This document shows positions 1-9,402 of a DNA stretch of 64,000 bases, in pieces (position 1 is the stretch's first letter; every line of letters begins with the position of its first letter). The notes under the pieces were generated by a model that saw only the letters and a program-made list of their open reading frames with translations, was not told where the DNA came from and ran no database searches. Location of the stretch: the NCBI RefSeq assembly GCF_023206395.1, contig NZ_CP066149.1, positions 372,001 to 436,000 of the forward strand, read 5' to 3'. The DNA comes from Vibrio sp. ED004. Lineage in GTDB: Bacteria; Pseudomonadota; Gammaproteobacteria; Enterobacterales; Vibrionaceae. Position numbers and translations under genes: made by a program.

Positions 1-815
1 GTGCGACGTTTCTTGAACAATGCACGTCCAACGTTACCGATTAGGATACCTGCGATTAAACAGCTAACGAATAGTGGCAGTTTTAGGCCCATAGAGTCGA
101 TAACTTCACTCAAACTGTAACCCAGCATAAGTGTTAAGTTAAGAATCAACCAAGCCCACAGAACACCGTAGTGGCTAAGCTCTGTTTTGGTTTCACTCTC
201 TTGGTATGCACCAACCGTCACCTCTTCTTCATTAGATGGGCTGACCTTGTGTTTATTGAGCAGGTAATTGGCAATCGGGCCACCAATAACACACGCCGCA
301 ATCAGACCAACTGTATTTGAAGCCACACCCAGTTCTAGCGCGTTAGCAATACCAAACTCTTCCACGAACATCGGTGCCCACGCCAACGTAGTACCAACGC
401 CGCCAATCAAACTCACTGAACCCGAGAGCAAACCTGCTTTCGCATCCATTCCAAAGCCTGACGCGACAGCCATACCAACCACGTTTTGCAACACGATAAA
501 AACAGCAGCAAGACATAACAAGATGAACAGCGGTCGCCCACCTTTTATCAGCGTTTTAATGTCCGCTTGAAGTCCGATGCCAGCAAAAAAGTAAAGAAGC
601 AAAAAGTCTCTGACATCTAGGCTAAAAGTAATCTGAATTTCAAACAGATAGTAAAGCGCTGCTACGGTTGCAGCACAAACGAAGCCGCCAATAACCGGCT
701 CTGGTAGTGAGTACTTCCTTAATACTTCCGATCGCTCGATCAGACCTTTACCGATAAACAGTAAAGAGATCGCGATCGTAAAGGAGAGCATTGGAGAAAC
801 GAGGGTTTCTGTCAT
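1..815 (-). CDS. gltS: Sodium/glutamate symporter GltS, partial (C-terminus beyond window edge)
   Basis: This is the first 271 or so residues of a sodium:glutamate symporter, an inner-membrane carrier that brings glutamate in with sodium. The ATG at 815 opens a protein starting MTETLVSPMLSF, followed by closely spaced hydrophobic helices. A GGVGTT-type loop near residue 133, typical of the GltS re-entrant hairpin, is visible. The family is about 400 residues long, so roughly 130 residues lie left of the window. No partner gene is visible on this side, and about 250 bp separate it from the tRNA gene. The family call is confident; substrate specificity is inferred from the family. Confidence 0.88.
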   Translation of the reverse strand, partial: MTETLVSPMLSFTIAISLLFIGKGLIERSEVLRKYSLPEPVIGGFVCAATVAALYYLFEIQITFSLDVRDFLLLYFFAGIGLQADIKTLIKGGRPLFILLCLAAVFIVLQNVVGMAVASGFGMDAKAGLLSGSVSLIGGVGTTLAWAPMFVEEFGIANALELGVASNTVGLIAACVIGGPIANYLLNKHKVSPSNEEEVTVGAYQESETKTELSHYGVLWAWLILNLTLMLGYSLSEVIDSMGLKLPLFVSCLIAGILIGNVGRALFKKRR

Positions 816-1035
816 GAGATAATAAATTCCTAGTGGTGAGATTATTCATAATGTTGCTTACCCTTAATAATCAAGATCTAGGCCAAAAAATCAAGCATTT
901 ATCGGTGACAAAAGCGGCTAATATGGATCAATTTACGTCAGTATAAATAGAGGAAATAACTACTAAGAAATGATTAAAGAAAGTCATATTAAGGAAGTAT
1001 GAAGGTAGTGCGGAATATAGGAGCTCTAAAACGAG

Positions 1036-1063
1036 AAAACCCCAGCATTTCTGCTAGGGTTTT
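1036..1063 (-). terminator. Rho-independent terminator of tRNA-Ser
   Basis: An AAAACCC-AGCA / TGCT-GGGTTTT hairpin with a four-base loop lies just past the 3' end of the minus-strand tRNA gene. Its A-run gives the U-tract on that strand. Confidence 0.75.
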
Positions 1064-1069
1064 GAATAG

Positions 1070-1160
1070 TGGTGGAAGGATGGGGATTTGAACCCCAGAT
1101 ACGCTATAAACGTATACTCGCTTTCCAGGCGAGCGCCTTAAGCCACTCAGCCATCCTTCC
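1070..1160 (-). tRNA. tRNA-Ser (anticodon GGA)
   Basis: Read on the minus strand, the 91-nt molecule has a 7-bp acceptor stem GGAAGGA/TCCTTCC and the usual serine D-arm. The anticodon stem CTCGC/GCGAG carries the loop CTGGAAA, giving anticodon GGA at 1124-1126. A long variable arm (ATACG/CGTAT) and a T-arm TGGGG-TTCAAAT-CCCCA follow. CCA is encoded at 1070-1072. It reads UCC and UCU codons. The discriminator base is A (1073), where E. coli serine tRNAs have G. A promoter and a terminator flank it, so it looks like a single-gene unit. Confidence 0.97.
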
Positions 1161-1198
1161 ACAAATTGTGTGTTAAGCTTATCACTCAACGAGGCGCT

Positions 1199-1227
1199 AC
1201 TTTATTGATTCTGCTTGCTTTGGTCAA
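1199..1227 (-). promoter_or_regulatory. Sigma-70 promoter of tRNA-Ser
   Basis: On the minus strand, TTGACC (-35, 1222-1227) and TAAAGT (-10, 1199-1204) are separated by exactly 17 bases. A GC-rich AGCGCC discriminator follows, typical of stringently controlled stable-RNA promoters. The start of transcription would fall about 30 bases before the tRNA. Confidence 0.7.
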
Positions 1228-1340
1228 GGGGCATTCTCAAAAAAAGTGCCTTTTTCAGCTTGTTCGATTACAAATTAACTCATTAGATCAAAAACAAACC
1301 AAATTTTATTCTATCGCTACACTTACGCTTGTTGCTTTTC

Positions 1341-1790
1341 TTAAGCTTGTTGATAGTAGCCTGGAACTCTAAACCATTTGCGGCACATATCTAAGAAGTA
1401 ACCGTAAAGTACGCCCATACCACATGAGATAACTGCATTACTGGTTACCGCGGTCACGATCTGATCGCTTGAAGCGCCCACCGCCAACAAAATACCCGCA
1501 TACACAGGTGATTGGAATAACACGTAAGCCATAAGATCAGACAAGTTCTTCATCAACGAAATTTGTGAAAGTTTTGCACCATTGCGCAAGAACCAATCAC
1601 GAAAGACACCATAAGGCCATGCGATAGCAATGTTTACCGGAATAGATAACGTTCGTGAAGCAAGAGATTGCTCAAACGTCATTCCAGAGATAAACACTTC
1701 TACGATCATGCCAGAGATAAAACAGAAAACTACCATAGCAAATGTATCCGCCGCTGCGTTACGGATACAAAATGAACCACGAGACTTCAT
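1341..1790 (-). CDS. alaE: L-alanine exporter AlaE
   Basis: This inner-membrane protein of the AlaE (YgaW) family exports L-alanine and protects the cell when alanine accumulates from peptides. Family segments [25 protein letters not shown] and [11 protein letters not shown] are present, along with four hydrophobic helices. I start at the ATG at 1790, which gives 149 residues, the same length as E. coli AlaE. An in-frame TTG at 1799 would add three residues but sits too close to the AGG ribosome site. The gene stands alone between the tRNA and the histidine kinase. Confidence 0.92.
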   Translation of the reverse strand: MKSRGSFCIRNAAADTFAMVVFCFISGMIVEVFISGMTFEQSLASRTLSIPVNIAIAWPYGVFRDWFLRNGAKLSQISLMKNLSDLMAYVLFQSPVYAGILLAVGASSDQIVTAVTSNAVISCGMGVLYGYFLDMCRKWFRVPGYYQQA

Positions 1791-2038
1791 TGATGCCAAA
1801 CCTAAAATATATCACTACCTATTTAGTGATTTAGTAACATATAAACAAGGTGTTTCCACACCCTACCAGATAATGTCGCTATTAAATCACAAGATAGGTA
1901 GTCATACATTCCAAATTCAAAATCAAGTTGTAAATTAACAACCAAAAACCACTTGAAAAGCAGTCACTTCCACCAAGAAATCACATCAAGGTCAAATAAT
2001 GGACAATTCGTTGTTTACTTTCTGTAATTAAACAACAA

Positions 2039-4618
2039 CTAGGCCATGGGCAGGTTGACAGTAATGATATTAATAACATCTTGAGTAGGAGGAGCGCCCT
2101 GAGAAACCTGCTCTAAAGCCTTATCCACTTGGTAGGTTAGTTCAGCATTGTTCATAGGTCTGACATGAACACGCAAGCTCTCTAATGCAAATTGAATCAA
2201 CTCGAGATTGTTGTCTTCAAGTGCCACGTAAAGTGTCACCAACAACTCTTCAGTATTGTCTTTGTTTCGTAGGTCAGGTTTAGGCAGCGAGCGACTTTGA
2301 CTCTTTTGCCCATTAAGGTGTGTTTTTTGAGTATTAGCGTTATTGCTTTCTAGCTCATAGGTTTCTGTTCCATGACTTGCTCTTTCATGATTAGCTTGAT
2401 CATAGCTATAGTCGGCACTATCACTCTGTTCATCATTACTATCTTCCTCGTGGAACTGGTAGAGCTTGTTCGAATATCGGAATAAAGCGTCGTCGAGCTC
2501 TCGCTCATCGATAGGTTTTGCAATGATGTAGTCGACACCCGCACCGAGCATACGCTCGCGAGTCTCTTTAAATACATCTGCAGTACAACCAAATATTAAG
2601 ACGGATGAAACATCGCCAATTAAAGCACGAATCGCAGTTGTTGATTCCACACCGTCCATCACTGGCATGTGGTTATCCATCAACACCAAATCAAAATGCT
2701 CAGCAACGACGGCTTGTATGGCAAGCTCACCGTTTTCGACGCTCTTACACGTGAACCCTTTGCTGCTCATGAAGGTTTCGATGATGACGGTATTGGTTCG
2801 GTTATCCTCAACAATCAGCACTTTCAAACCGGAGTAATCTAATTTCTTGTGTGGCAAGCTCTCTATCTCACCAGGCTGACATGGTTGGATCTTCAATCGA
2901 ACATCAAAGCTCGTGCCTATGCCCTCTTCGCTGGTGACCGTAATGCTGCCATCCATGAGCTGGGCAATCTTCTTCACAATAGCTAAGCCAAGGCCAGTAC
3001 CTCCAAAACGTCTTGTAGTCGACGATTCTGCCTGTTCGAAAGGTTTGAAAATACGTTTTTGAGCTTCTTTAGAAATACCGATACCAGTGTCACGAACTCG
3101 AATACTCAGATAGGTGTCACTGCCCTCGACGATTTCTTTAAAGTACACCTCAACAAAGCCTCTAGAAGTGAACTTCACAGCGTTATTCAATAGATTAAAC
3201 AAGATTTGACGCAAGCGTGCTTTATCCGAGAAGTACCAACGACCTGAAGGCACTTCAGAGTACACTTTGAATTGGAGGCCTTTTTCAGAAGATAAGGTGT
3301 AGTAGACACTGTTAATACTGCCGATGATCGAATCCAGAGGGAATCGAGTTTCATCGAGATCCAACCTGCCCTGCTCGATCTTCGAGAAATCCAAGATCTC
3401 ATTGAGCAGTGTCATCATATGATCGCCTGACTCATACAAACTCTTCAGGTGCTTCTCTTGTTCCGAATTTAAAGGCGTTTTCAATAGGATCTGAGCGGTA
3501 CCCAATACGCCATTCATCGGCGTTCGGATCTCATGTGACAGGGTCGCGAGGAAAGCCGTTTTAGCATTGGTTGATGCCTGAGCTTTAACCTTTTCCGCCT
3601 CGAGGTAGATGGTCTTCTCGTTGAAGGTTTTAATCAAGTGACCAATTTCATCGTCACTTGAATATTCAACATCGATGATCTCTCCCGCTTTAGAACCGCC
3701 GACCTTAGCGGCAATGTTGGTAATTGGGCTAATCAAGTAGCGGTTTAGCAAGTAATAACCTGCCATGACACACAGTAGTAACAGCGGAACAATACCGCCC
3801 TCAACACTCATGACCTGACGAAACACTTCATCTGCTACACGTGATTTTGAGTTAACCACATCCACTTGCCAGCCAAACTCACCAAATTGATTGCTACTGA
3901 TGTAGATCCCTTCAACCAGATTGAAGTTATGCGAAACCAAGACCTGGTTGAGTTTATCTCTGAGGGTGATACCAAGGTTGTACTCTTCTGCGTGATTTTT
4001 AATGAAACCCAACAACTCTTCGAGCGAGAGATCCACCGTCGCAATACCGGCAAAGGTGCCGTCGTAGTAATAAGGTGACGATGCCGTAATCATTCGAACA
4101 TGAGTATAGGGATCGATATAGACATCACTCCAAGAGATGGTTCCCTGCGGCTTGTCTACAACCGAGGTATACCAATACTCTTCGTGATAAGGGGCGTTTT
4201 TAGGATTGTTGTAAGAGAACAGCTGGTCAATCGTACCATCGTCAGCTTTGTTGAAAAAATAACTGTTTAAGAGCTTGTCGGAATCCAGCGCATAAGGTTC
4301 TGGCCAAATACCAGCACTAACAATTGTGTCATCGCTCGCGGCTAACATCGACTTAAATAGCGGGATGACATCTTCACCTTTACGATGTGCCTGAGCAAAA
4401 CCAACTAAACTATCAACAAAGCCTTGAGAGCTGCTGAGTGGCTCTGTAATCAATGCGGATAACAGTTGTGTACGCAAGTCGAGGTTTTGTTGTAATTTGG
4501 CGCGCACAGGGGATTCTACGACGTAATACGTCACACTACCGACAATGGCAATAAACATAGCAAGGTACAGCCCAAGCGCTACCATGCTTTTTTTCTTAAG
4601 AGACGACCGTATCTGCAT
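2039..4618 (-). CDS. Orphan hybrid sensor histidine kinase with Cache-type sensor and receiver domain
   Basis: This is a membrane-bound hybrid kinase of about 859 residues. Order of parts: a first helix (about 12-34), a periplasmic double-Cache-like sensor (about 40-270, with the block SSPYYYDGTFAGIATVDLS), a second helix with HAMP linker, and a HisKA domain with FLATLSHEIRTPMNG around His362. Next come a HATPase with N, G1 (DTGIGI) and G2 (FGGTGLGLAI) boxes and a receiver domain with the aspartate in LVLMDNHMP. The last 65 residues resemble an Hpt fold without its histidine. I start at ATG 4618, just before the charged stretch and first helix; in-frame starts up to 4675 (TTG) are possible. 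No response-regulator gene adjoins it. The signal is unknown. Confidence 0.88.
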   Translation of the reverse strand: MQIRSSLKKKSMVALGLYLAMFIAIVGSVTYYVVESPVRAKLQQNLDLRTQLLSALITEPLSSSQGFVDSLVGFAQAHRKGEDVIPLFKSMLAASDDTIVSAGIWPEPYALDSDKLLNSYFFNKADDGTIDQLFSYNNPKNAPYHEEYWYTSVVDKPQGTISWSDVYIDPYTHVRMITASSPYYYDGTFAGIATVDLSLEELLGFIKNHAEEYNLGITLRDKLNQVLVSHNFNLVEGIYISSNQFGEFGWQVDVVNSKSRVADEVFRQVMSVEGGIVPLLLLCVMAGYYLLNRYLISPITNIAAKVGGSKAGEIIDVEYSSDDEIGHLIKTFNEKTIYLEAEKVKAQASTNAKTAFLATLSHEIRTPMNGVLGTAQILLKTPLNSEQEKHLKSLYESGDHMMTLLNEILDFSKIEQGRLDLDETRFPLDSIIGSINSVYYTLSSEKGLQFKVYSEVPSGRWYFSDKARLRQILFNLLNNAVKFTSRGFVEVYFKEIVEGSDTYLSIRVRDTGIGISKEAQKRIFKPFEQAESSTTRRFGGTGLGLAIVKKIAQLMDGSITVTSEEGIGTSFDVRLKIQPCQPGEIESLPHKKLDYSGLKVLIVEDNRTNTVIIETFMSSKGFTCKSVENGELAIQAVVAEHFDLVLMDNHMPVMDGVESTTAIRALIGDVSSVLIFGCTADVFKETRERMLGAGVDYIIAKPIDERELDDALFRYSNKLYQFHEEDSNDEQSDSADYSYDQANHERASHGTETYELESNNANTQKTHLNGQKSQSRSLPKPDLRNKDNTEELLVTLYVALEDNNLELIQFALESLRVHVRPMNNAELTYQVDKALEQVSQGAPPTQDVINIITVNLPMA

Positions 4619-4756
4619 AATTCTTTTATTGTTTTCTTTTCTGTTAAAACTAGTGTTTATCATCCATGACATCAAGGCTTTTTAGATTGAAGCTTGATTG
4701 GCACAAGTTCATTGGTACTATAAGCGCAAATATGTTCCCTTTTACGGTACCTCACT

Positions 4757-5326
4757 TTGACTTTACAAGATATTCTTGCGCTTCCAGAGTTGGAAGGAAA
4801 GCTAATCACAGAACACAAAACCATCGGATTTGTCACTGCAATGGCAGCGGCACCTAATGTGTTAACCCCGCATGAGTGGCTACCGTTCCTTTGGGGTGGT
4901 GAAGAAGTCGCTCCTTTTACTGATGGTGAGCAACTTGAAAGCTACATTGAAGTTATCATCGCGCTTTGGAATAAAACACGCCCAGAGCTGATTGAAGGCA
5001 CTTGGGTTTGGCCTGAAGCTTGTCAGTTGGATGATGAAGAAGTCGTTAACACAGCGGCGCGCGATTTTTGTGAAGGCTTGCTTCAAGGCTGGCAGGTTGC
5101 CCGTGATGATTGGGAAACACTGATGCCTGAAGACAGCGAAGACAATGCGCTGGTTGGTGGCGTACTGCTTTCACTGAGCATGCTTTACGATCCAGAAACT
5201 TCAATCGCAACGCTTGCTGAGCAAGGCATTGAAGGTCTAGAGCAGTTCGAAGAGATCTTTAACGCGGTTCCTGTGATGCTTTGCGGTCTAACGCAGCGTG
5301 GCATCGCATTGGCAGAAGCTCAATAA
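4757..5326 (+). CDS. UPF0149 (YecA/YgfB) family protein
   Basis: This cytoplasmic protein of about 189 residues belongs to the UPF0149 family. The diagnostic blocks are a helix with GFVTAMAAAPN, then PHEWLPFLWGG, then FCEGLLQGWQ. Its biochemical role is not established. The C-terminal SEC-A-like zinc motif of some YecA proteins is absent. The only start that keeps the conserved N-terminus is TTG at 4757, and the ribosome site before it is weak, so the start is uncertain. It is divergent from the histidine kinase and ends at a strong bidirectional terminator. Confidence 0.82.
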   Translation: MTLQDILALPELEGKLITEHKTIGFVTAMAAAPNVLTPHEWLPFLWGGEEVAPFTDGEQLESYIEVIIALWNKTRPELIEGTWVWPEACQLDDEEVVNTAARDFCEGLLQGWQVARDDWETLMPEDSEDNALVGGVLLSLSMLYDPETSIATLAEQGIEGLEQFEEIFNAVPVMLCGLTQRGIALAEAQ

Positions 5327-5392
5327 TCTAGATATTATCAATCAGATCTGCAAAAGAATTAAGCTCACTGCTTAACTCGAATAAACGATAAC

Positions 5393-5421
5393 AAAAAGGC
5401 CTCTAACGAGGCCTTTTTTAA
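5393..5421. terminator. Bidirectional terminator between the UPF0149 gene and the potassium channel gene
   Basis: An AAAAAGGCCTC-taac-GAGGCCTTTTTT hairpin has A and T runs on both sides, so it can stop both convergent transcripts. Confidence 0.85.
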
Positions 5422-5442
5422 TTCTGAAGGTATTCGGCTGAT

Positions 5443-6474
5443 TTAAAAGCCTTTCCAATCAAAATGATCAATCCGTTCATCGGCAATATAGAACAGCTTA
5501 GTGCCGCTGCTGACAACTTGGTCGAGTTCTGGGTTAAGTTCAATACCACTTCCCGTATCAATCGCAATCAAAGTAGCTTGATACTTCTCTTTAAACACTG
5601 AGAAAATCGGCGCAACCGTCACAGGCTCAGAATCCTCAGGGAAATAGGTCGAGTACTGTGTCATGCCCCTTGTTGAGCTCAATAGCTCTTGGTGAAGCGC
5701 ACTTGAACCCGGGTCTACCGCAGCTTTAGCCAACATTTCCGCACCAACAGCAGGAATACATTCTGAGTTAGGACAATGCTTGTGTAGCAAATCGCTCAAT
5801 GCTTCATCTTTAAAGTACACCAGAAGGTGCGCTTTAGGATTACGGTTTGCACAGTAAAGCGCAGCAGATAACGTAATATCGTCTTCAGGATTATCAATGA
5901 GGATACAACTGGCAGATTCTATGCCTGTTTTTTCCATCTCTTTGCCATCAGTGTAGCTATTTACTTTAACGAAATTAATTTCGCCGGGTAACGGGTTCTC
6001 GATATCTGAACGAGTACATAGCACAATTGGTCGCTTGCCCGTTTCTTCATGCTGCAACATACGAATGAGGTGAATGGTTCTTTGCTCATTCCATCCAAGC
6101 ATCAAAATGTGGTTGTCCACTCTAACTCTCCTTTTTCCTAGCAAGCCCGCTCGCCAATATTCAACACCTTCTGTCGCTACCTTACCAAGCAAGGCCGCGA
6201 AAAGACTCAGTCCACCCGGAATCACAAACAATATAACGATCCATTGTCCTGCCTCTGTCGTTGGTGATAAATCACCGTAACCCACCGTAGACGCAGTCAC
6301 GACTAGGTAGTAAGCGAACGTGGTAAACGAGCTGGTTAGCGCTGTTTCACCCGCTAAATACAAACTCGACCACGACAGAAATACGTAGCCTAAGAAGGTG
6401 AACAGTAAGTTTTTTCCATTCAAAACAAAGATATTTGCTTTGACCCAACGTTTGAGTTGTAACCAGATTATCAT
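5443..6474 (-). CDS. Two-helix potassium channel with RCK/TrkA-N domain
   Basis: This 343-residue inner-membrane ion channel has TM1 at about 23-43, a pore helix with the potassium selectivity filter TVGYGD (about residues 63-68), and TM2 at about 77-96. A cytoplasmic RCK/TrkA-N Rossmann domain (HILMLGWNEQRT onward) likely senses a nucleotide or ion. The channel would work as a tetramer and move potassium passively. It is shorter than the six-helix E. coli Kch and closer to the MthK-type arrangement. It is transcribed alone, converging on the UPF0149 gene. What opens the channel is unknown. Confidence 0.88.
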   Translation of the reverse strand: MIIWLQLKRWVKANIFVLNGKNLLFTFLGYVFLSWSSLYLAGETALTSSFTTFAYYLVVTASTVGYGDLSPTTEAGQWIVILFVIPGGLSLFAALLGKVATEGVEYWRAGLLGKRRVRVDNHILMLGWNEQRTIHLIRMLQHEETGKRPIVLCTRSDIENPLPGEINFVKVNSYTDGKEMEKTGIESASCILIDNPEDDITLSAALYCANRNPKAHLLVYFKDEALSDLLHKHCPNSECIPAVGAEMLAKAAVDPGSSALHQELLSSTRGMTQYSTYFPEDSEPVTVAPIFSVFKEKYQATLIAIDTGSGIELNPELDQVVSSGTKLFYIADERIDHFDWKGF

Positions 6475-6596
6475 TCGAGCCTCAAATCCTTCGATCTTAC
6501 TTACATGCTAGAAAAAATACCTGATATCAACAAGATGTATCATCAGAAAAAGATACATGACCACAAGATTGATAGTAGCGACCTATCTTTAGGCAC

Positions 6597-6626
6597 AAAA
6601 AAAACCAGCACTATTGGCTGGTTTTC
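6597..6626 (-). terminator. Terminator downstream of nadA
   Basis: An ACCAGC / GCTGGT stem is preceded on the plus strand by an A-run, which gives a U-tract after the minus-strand nadA gene. Confidence 0.75.
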
Positions 6627-6648
6627 GTTGGTTAGATAAAAGAACGGC

Positions 6649-7710
6649 TTACGCGTTACCTTTTATCTGCACATTTAACTGCTCAGCAAAATCTAGCATG
6701 CGGTTCAATGGGATAAGAGACTTCACACGCAGTTCGTCAGAAACGAAGATCTCGTGTTGCTCACCACCGTTCTCAAGCGCATTTTCAATCGCTTCAAGGC
6801 CGTTCATCGCCATCCAAGGACAGTGTGCACAGCTACGACAAGTTGCACCAGCACCAGCGGTTGGCGCTTCAATCAGTTCTTTTTCAGGAACCAATTGCTG
6901 CATCTTGAAGAAGATACCTTTGTCAGTCGCAACAATCATCTGTGGATGAGGAAGCTCTTTCGCCTTCTTAATCAGTTGGCTTGTTGAACCTACAGCGTCA
7001 GCCAGTTCAACCACACTTGCTGGTGATTCTGGGTGAACCAAAATAGCCGCTTCTGGGTATACCGATTTCATTTTCTTCAGAGCATCAGCTGAGAACTCGT
7101 CATGAACGATACACTCACCTTGCCAAAGCAACATGTCAGCGCCGGTTTGATTTGCAATGTAAGAACCTAGGTGACGGTCTGGGCCCCAAATAATTGGCTT
7201 GCCTTCAGCGTCTAGGCTTTCAACGATTTCTAAAGCGATACTCGACGTAACCACCCAGTCTGCACGAGCTTTAACAGCCGCAGAGGTGTTCGCGTATACA
7301 ACCACTGTGTGGTCAGGGTGAGCATCACAAAATTCTGTAAATTTATCAGCAGGACAACCAAGGTCAAGTGAACATTCAGCTTCAAGTGTTGGCATTAGAA
7401 TGCGTTTTTCAGGAGTAAGTATCTTTGCAGACTCACCCATAAAACGAACACCAGCGATGATCAAAGTGCTTGCTGAGTGACGGTTACCGAATTTAGCCAT
7501 TTCTAATGAATCGCCAACGAAACCACCAGTTTCTTCTGCCAGAGCCTGAATTTCAGGGTCTGTGTAGTAGTGTGCAATTAGAACTGCATCTTTTTCTTGA
7601 AGTAGTTTTTTGATGTTTGCGATGTGGGCCTGTTTCTGAGCGTCGCTCAATGGAACTGGCTTAGGCGGAAACGGGTAAACTGTATCGATTTTATCTAGTA
7701 TATGACTCAT
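6649..7710 (-). CDS. nadA: Quinolinate synthase NadA
   Basis: NadA condenses iminoaspartate with dihydroxyacetone phosphate to give quinolinate, the second step of de novo NAD synthesis, using a [4Fe-4S] cluster. Visible markers are [19 protein letters not shown] near residue 45, [11 protein letters not shown] and the C-terminal cysteine cluster [11 protein letters not shown] start at ATG 7710 (MSHILDKID), giving 353 residues against 347 in E. coli, with a purine-rich AGAGCAAGAG upstream. An upstream in-frame start would add six residues. It lies downstream of cpoB in the same direction, but a terminator between them suggests its own promoter. Confidence 0.95.
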   Translation of the reverse strand: MSHILDKIDTVYPFPPKPVPLSDAQKQAHIANIKKLLQEKDAVLIAHYYTDPEIQALAEETGGFVGDSLEMAKFGNRHSASTLIIAGVRFMGESAKILTPEKRILMPTLEAECSLDLGCPADKFTEFCDAHPDHTVVVYANTSAAVKARADWVVTSSIALEIVESLDAEGKPIIWGPDRHLGSYIANQTGADMLLWQGECIVHDEFSADALKKMKSVYPEAAILVHPESPASVVELADAVGSTSQLIKKAKELPHPQMIVATDKGIFFKMQQLVPEKELIEAPTAGAGATCRSCAHCPWMAMNGLEAIENALENGGEQHEIFVSDELRVKSLIPLNRMLDFAEQLNVQIKGNA

Positions 7711-7900
7711 TGCTCTTGCTCTACGCAACTTCTTCCGAGAATCCGAGTATTCTACACAGGACAGCGATTAGGATCAAAAAGGATTGGTTGCAAGCGGTGT
7801 CCAGCTAATGCTTAAAACGCATAAACACTGCTATACGTTGTTATCATTAATTGGCATCACTAACAAGATGAGTTAACACCAAATGGAAGTGAGCAGGTAT

Positions 7901-7926
7901 AAAAAGAGGTGCCTGAGCACCCCTAT
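7901..7926 (-). terminator. Terminator at the end of the tol-pal cluster
   Basis: On the minus strand, GGGGTGC-tcag-GCACCTC is followed by TTTTT just after the cpoB stop codon. Confidence 0.75.
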
Positions 7927-7932
7927 TTGGTT

Positions 7933-8715
7933 TTATAAGTGGGTTTTAGCCACTTTAGCCGAGGCACTGTTTGGGTACTCGGTAACGACTTGTTGGTAAT
8001 ATTTCTTAGCCTGCTCCGCGTTGTTGTTGCGCGCAGCTATGTCACCAAGCTTAACCAGTGCATCTGCTCGCTTGTTTGAGTCTTTGTATGACACAACAGC
8101 GGCAAAGCTCTTCACCGCTTCTTTATCTTGCTTCTTAGCGAAATAAAGCTGTCCTAACCAGTAATGTGAGTTAGGTGTGAAGGTAGAATCTGGGAAGTCT
8201 TTTTGAAACTTTTGGAATGCTGCAATAGCACCCGTGTAGTCTCGTTGCTTTAGAATCATATCTACAGCATTTTGATAAGCGGTTTGCTCATCCACATCAG
8301 TACTGAACGTACCAGAAGCGTCTTTAGAGCCTTCGCTCGCCGCCACTGCTACCGTTGCTGTTCCTGCGGCTTTCACCTCGCCTCTCACGCGATCCAGTTC
8401 AATAAACAGTTCACGTTGACGCTCTAGCATTTGCTTCATATCGTAACTGTTTCGTTCCAGCTCACCACGAAGTTCACTGATCTCCAGTGCCATGTCGTCG
8501 ATTTGCTGTTGCATTTGAAGCTGAACGAGGTTGCGATTTTGAAGCAGGCGTTCTAAACGCTCAATATCTGATTCGTTAGATGCTGATCGAGAGGAAGATG
8601 ATGAATTGGTTGCGGTGCTATTGAGATCGGATACTGGAGCTGGTGCAGCGAACGCGGTGTTCGCTGCACTTGCCAGTAACGAAAGCAAAATAACTCGCTT
8701 TGTGTTACTGAACAT
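7933..8715 (-). CDS. cpoB: Cell division coordinator CpoB (Tol-Pal system protein YbgF)
   Basis: This periplasmic protein couples Tol-Pal outer-membrane constriction to septal peptidoglycan synthesis. It has a signal peptide ending near AFA-AP, a trimerising coiled coil (about residues 50-105) and three TPR-type repeats in the C-terminal half (for example TPNSHYWLGQLYF). I start at ATG 8715, preceded by GAGG; five extra residues from an upstream start would spoil the signal peptide. It is the last gene of ybgC-tolQRAB-pal-cpoB, its usual place, with about 30 bases to pal. Confidence 0.93.
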   Translation of the reverse strand: MFSNTKRVILLSLLASAANTAFAAPAPVSDLNSTATNSSSSSRSASNESDIERLERLLQNRNLVQLQMQQQIDDMALEISELRGELERNSYDMKQMLERQRELFIELDRVRGEVKAAGTATVAVAASEGSKDASGTFSTDVDEQTAYQNAVDMILKQRDYTGAIAAFQKFQKDFPDSTFTPNSHYWLGQLYFAKKQDKEAVKSFAAVVSYKDSNKRADALVKLGDIAARNNNAEQAKKYYQQVVTEYPNSASAKVAKTHL

Positions 8716-8748
8716 GAGGCAATTCCTCAATTATAGAGTCTACTAAAA

Positions 8749-9291
8749 TTAGTAAACTAGTACTGCGCGACGGTTTTTAGCGTACACATCTTCAGATTGA
8801 CCTAGAAGAAGTGGCTTCTCTTCACCGTAGCTTACGATAGAGATTTGGTCAGCTTGAACACCTAGAGCTTGTAGGTACTTAGCTACAGCTTGTGCACGAC
8901 GCTCGCCAAGTGCGATGTTGTACTCAGGAGTACCGCGCTCATCAGCGTGACCTTCGATAGTAACGTTCATGTCAACGTTCTTAACTAGGTAAGCTGCGTG
9001 AGCTGCTAGCATTTCTTCGTAGTCGCCAGCGATAGTAGAGTTATCGAATGCGAAGTAGATTGTTTGAGTTTCACGTAGCGCTTGCTCTTTAAGCTCTTGC
9101 TCAGACAGTTGACCGTTAGCGTCAATTGGCGTTACAACAGTTGTGTCTACGTTGCCTTCTGAACCTGAAGTTGTTTGGTTGCTTTCTGTACCAGATGTTG
9201 CAGATGTTGCTTCATCAGTTGAGCTACATGCTGTTACTGCCATCACTGGTAGTGCAATCATCAAGCCTTTAAGAACTTTGTTAAGTTGCAT
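8749..9291 (-). CDS. pal: Peptidoglycan-associated outer-membrane lipoprotein Pal
   Basis: Pal anchors the outer membrane to peptidoglycan and is recruited to the division site by Tol. A lipoprotein signal ends in VTACSS with the lipidated cysteine near residue 22. An acidic and serine-rich linker follows, then an OmpA-like domain with [10 protein letters not shown] and the binding motif [13 protein letters not shown]. The length (180) is close to the usual 173. It follows tolB with a 111-base gap that could hold a secondary promoter. Confidence 0.97.
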   Translation of the reverse strand: MQLNKVLKGLMIALPVMAVTACSSTDEATSATSGTESNQTTSGSEGNVDTTVVTPIDANGQLSEQELKEQALRETQTIYFAFDNSTIAGDYEEMLAAHAAYLVKNVDMNVTIEGHADERGTPEYNIALGERRAQAVAKYLQALGVQADQISIVSYGEEKPLLLGQSEDVYAKNRRAVLVY

Positions 9292-9402
9292 CTTTTTTTC
9301 CTTACGTTATCAAACTTAGTTTCTACAGCGACTAAGTGCTATAGATAGTTAAACGCCACAATAGTTAACACTATCAATAGCTAAAAGAATGTATCAAAAT
9401 AA

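Noticed and set aside
1070..1160. tRNA-Ser as attachment site of an integrated island
   Set aside because: No integrase gene, no duplicated tRNA 3' end and no change in composition are visible on either side.
989..1189. 66-codon frame across the tRNA-Ser gene
   Set aside because: It reads through the tRNA and its terminator, which are certain, so it cannot be a protein gene.
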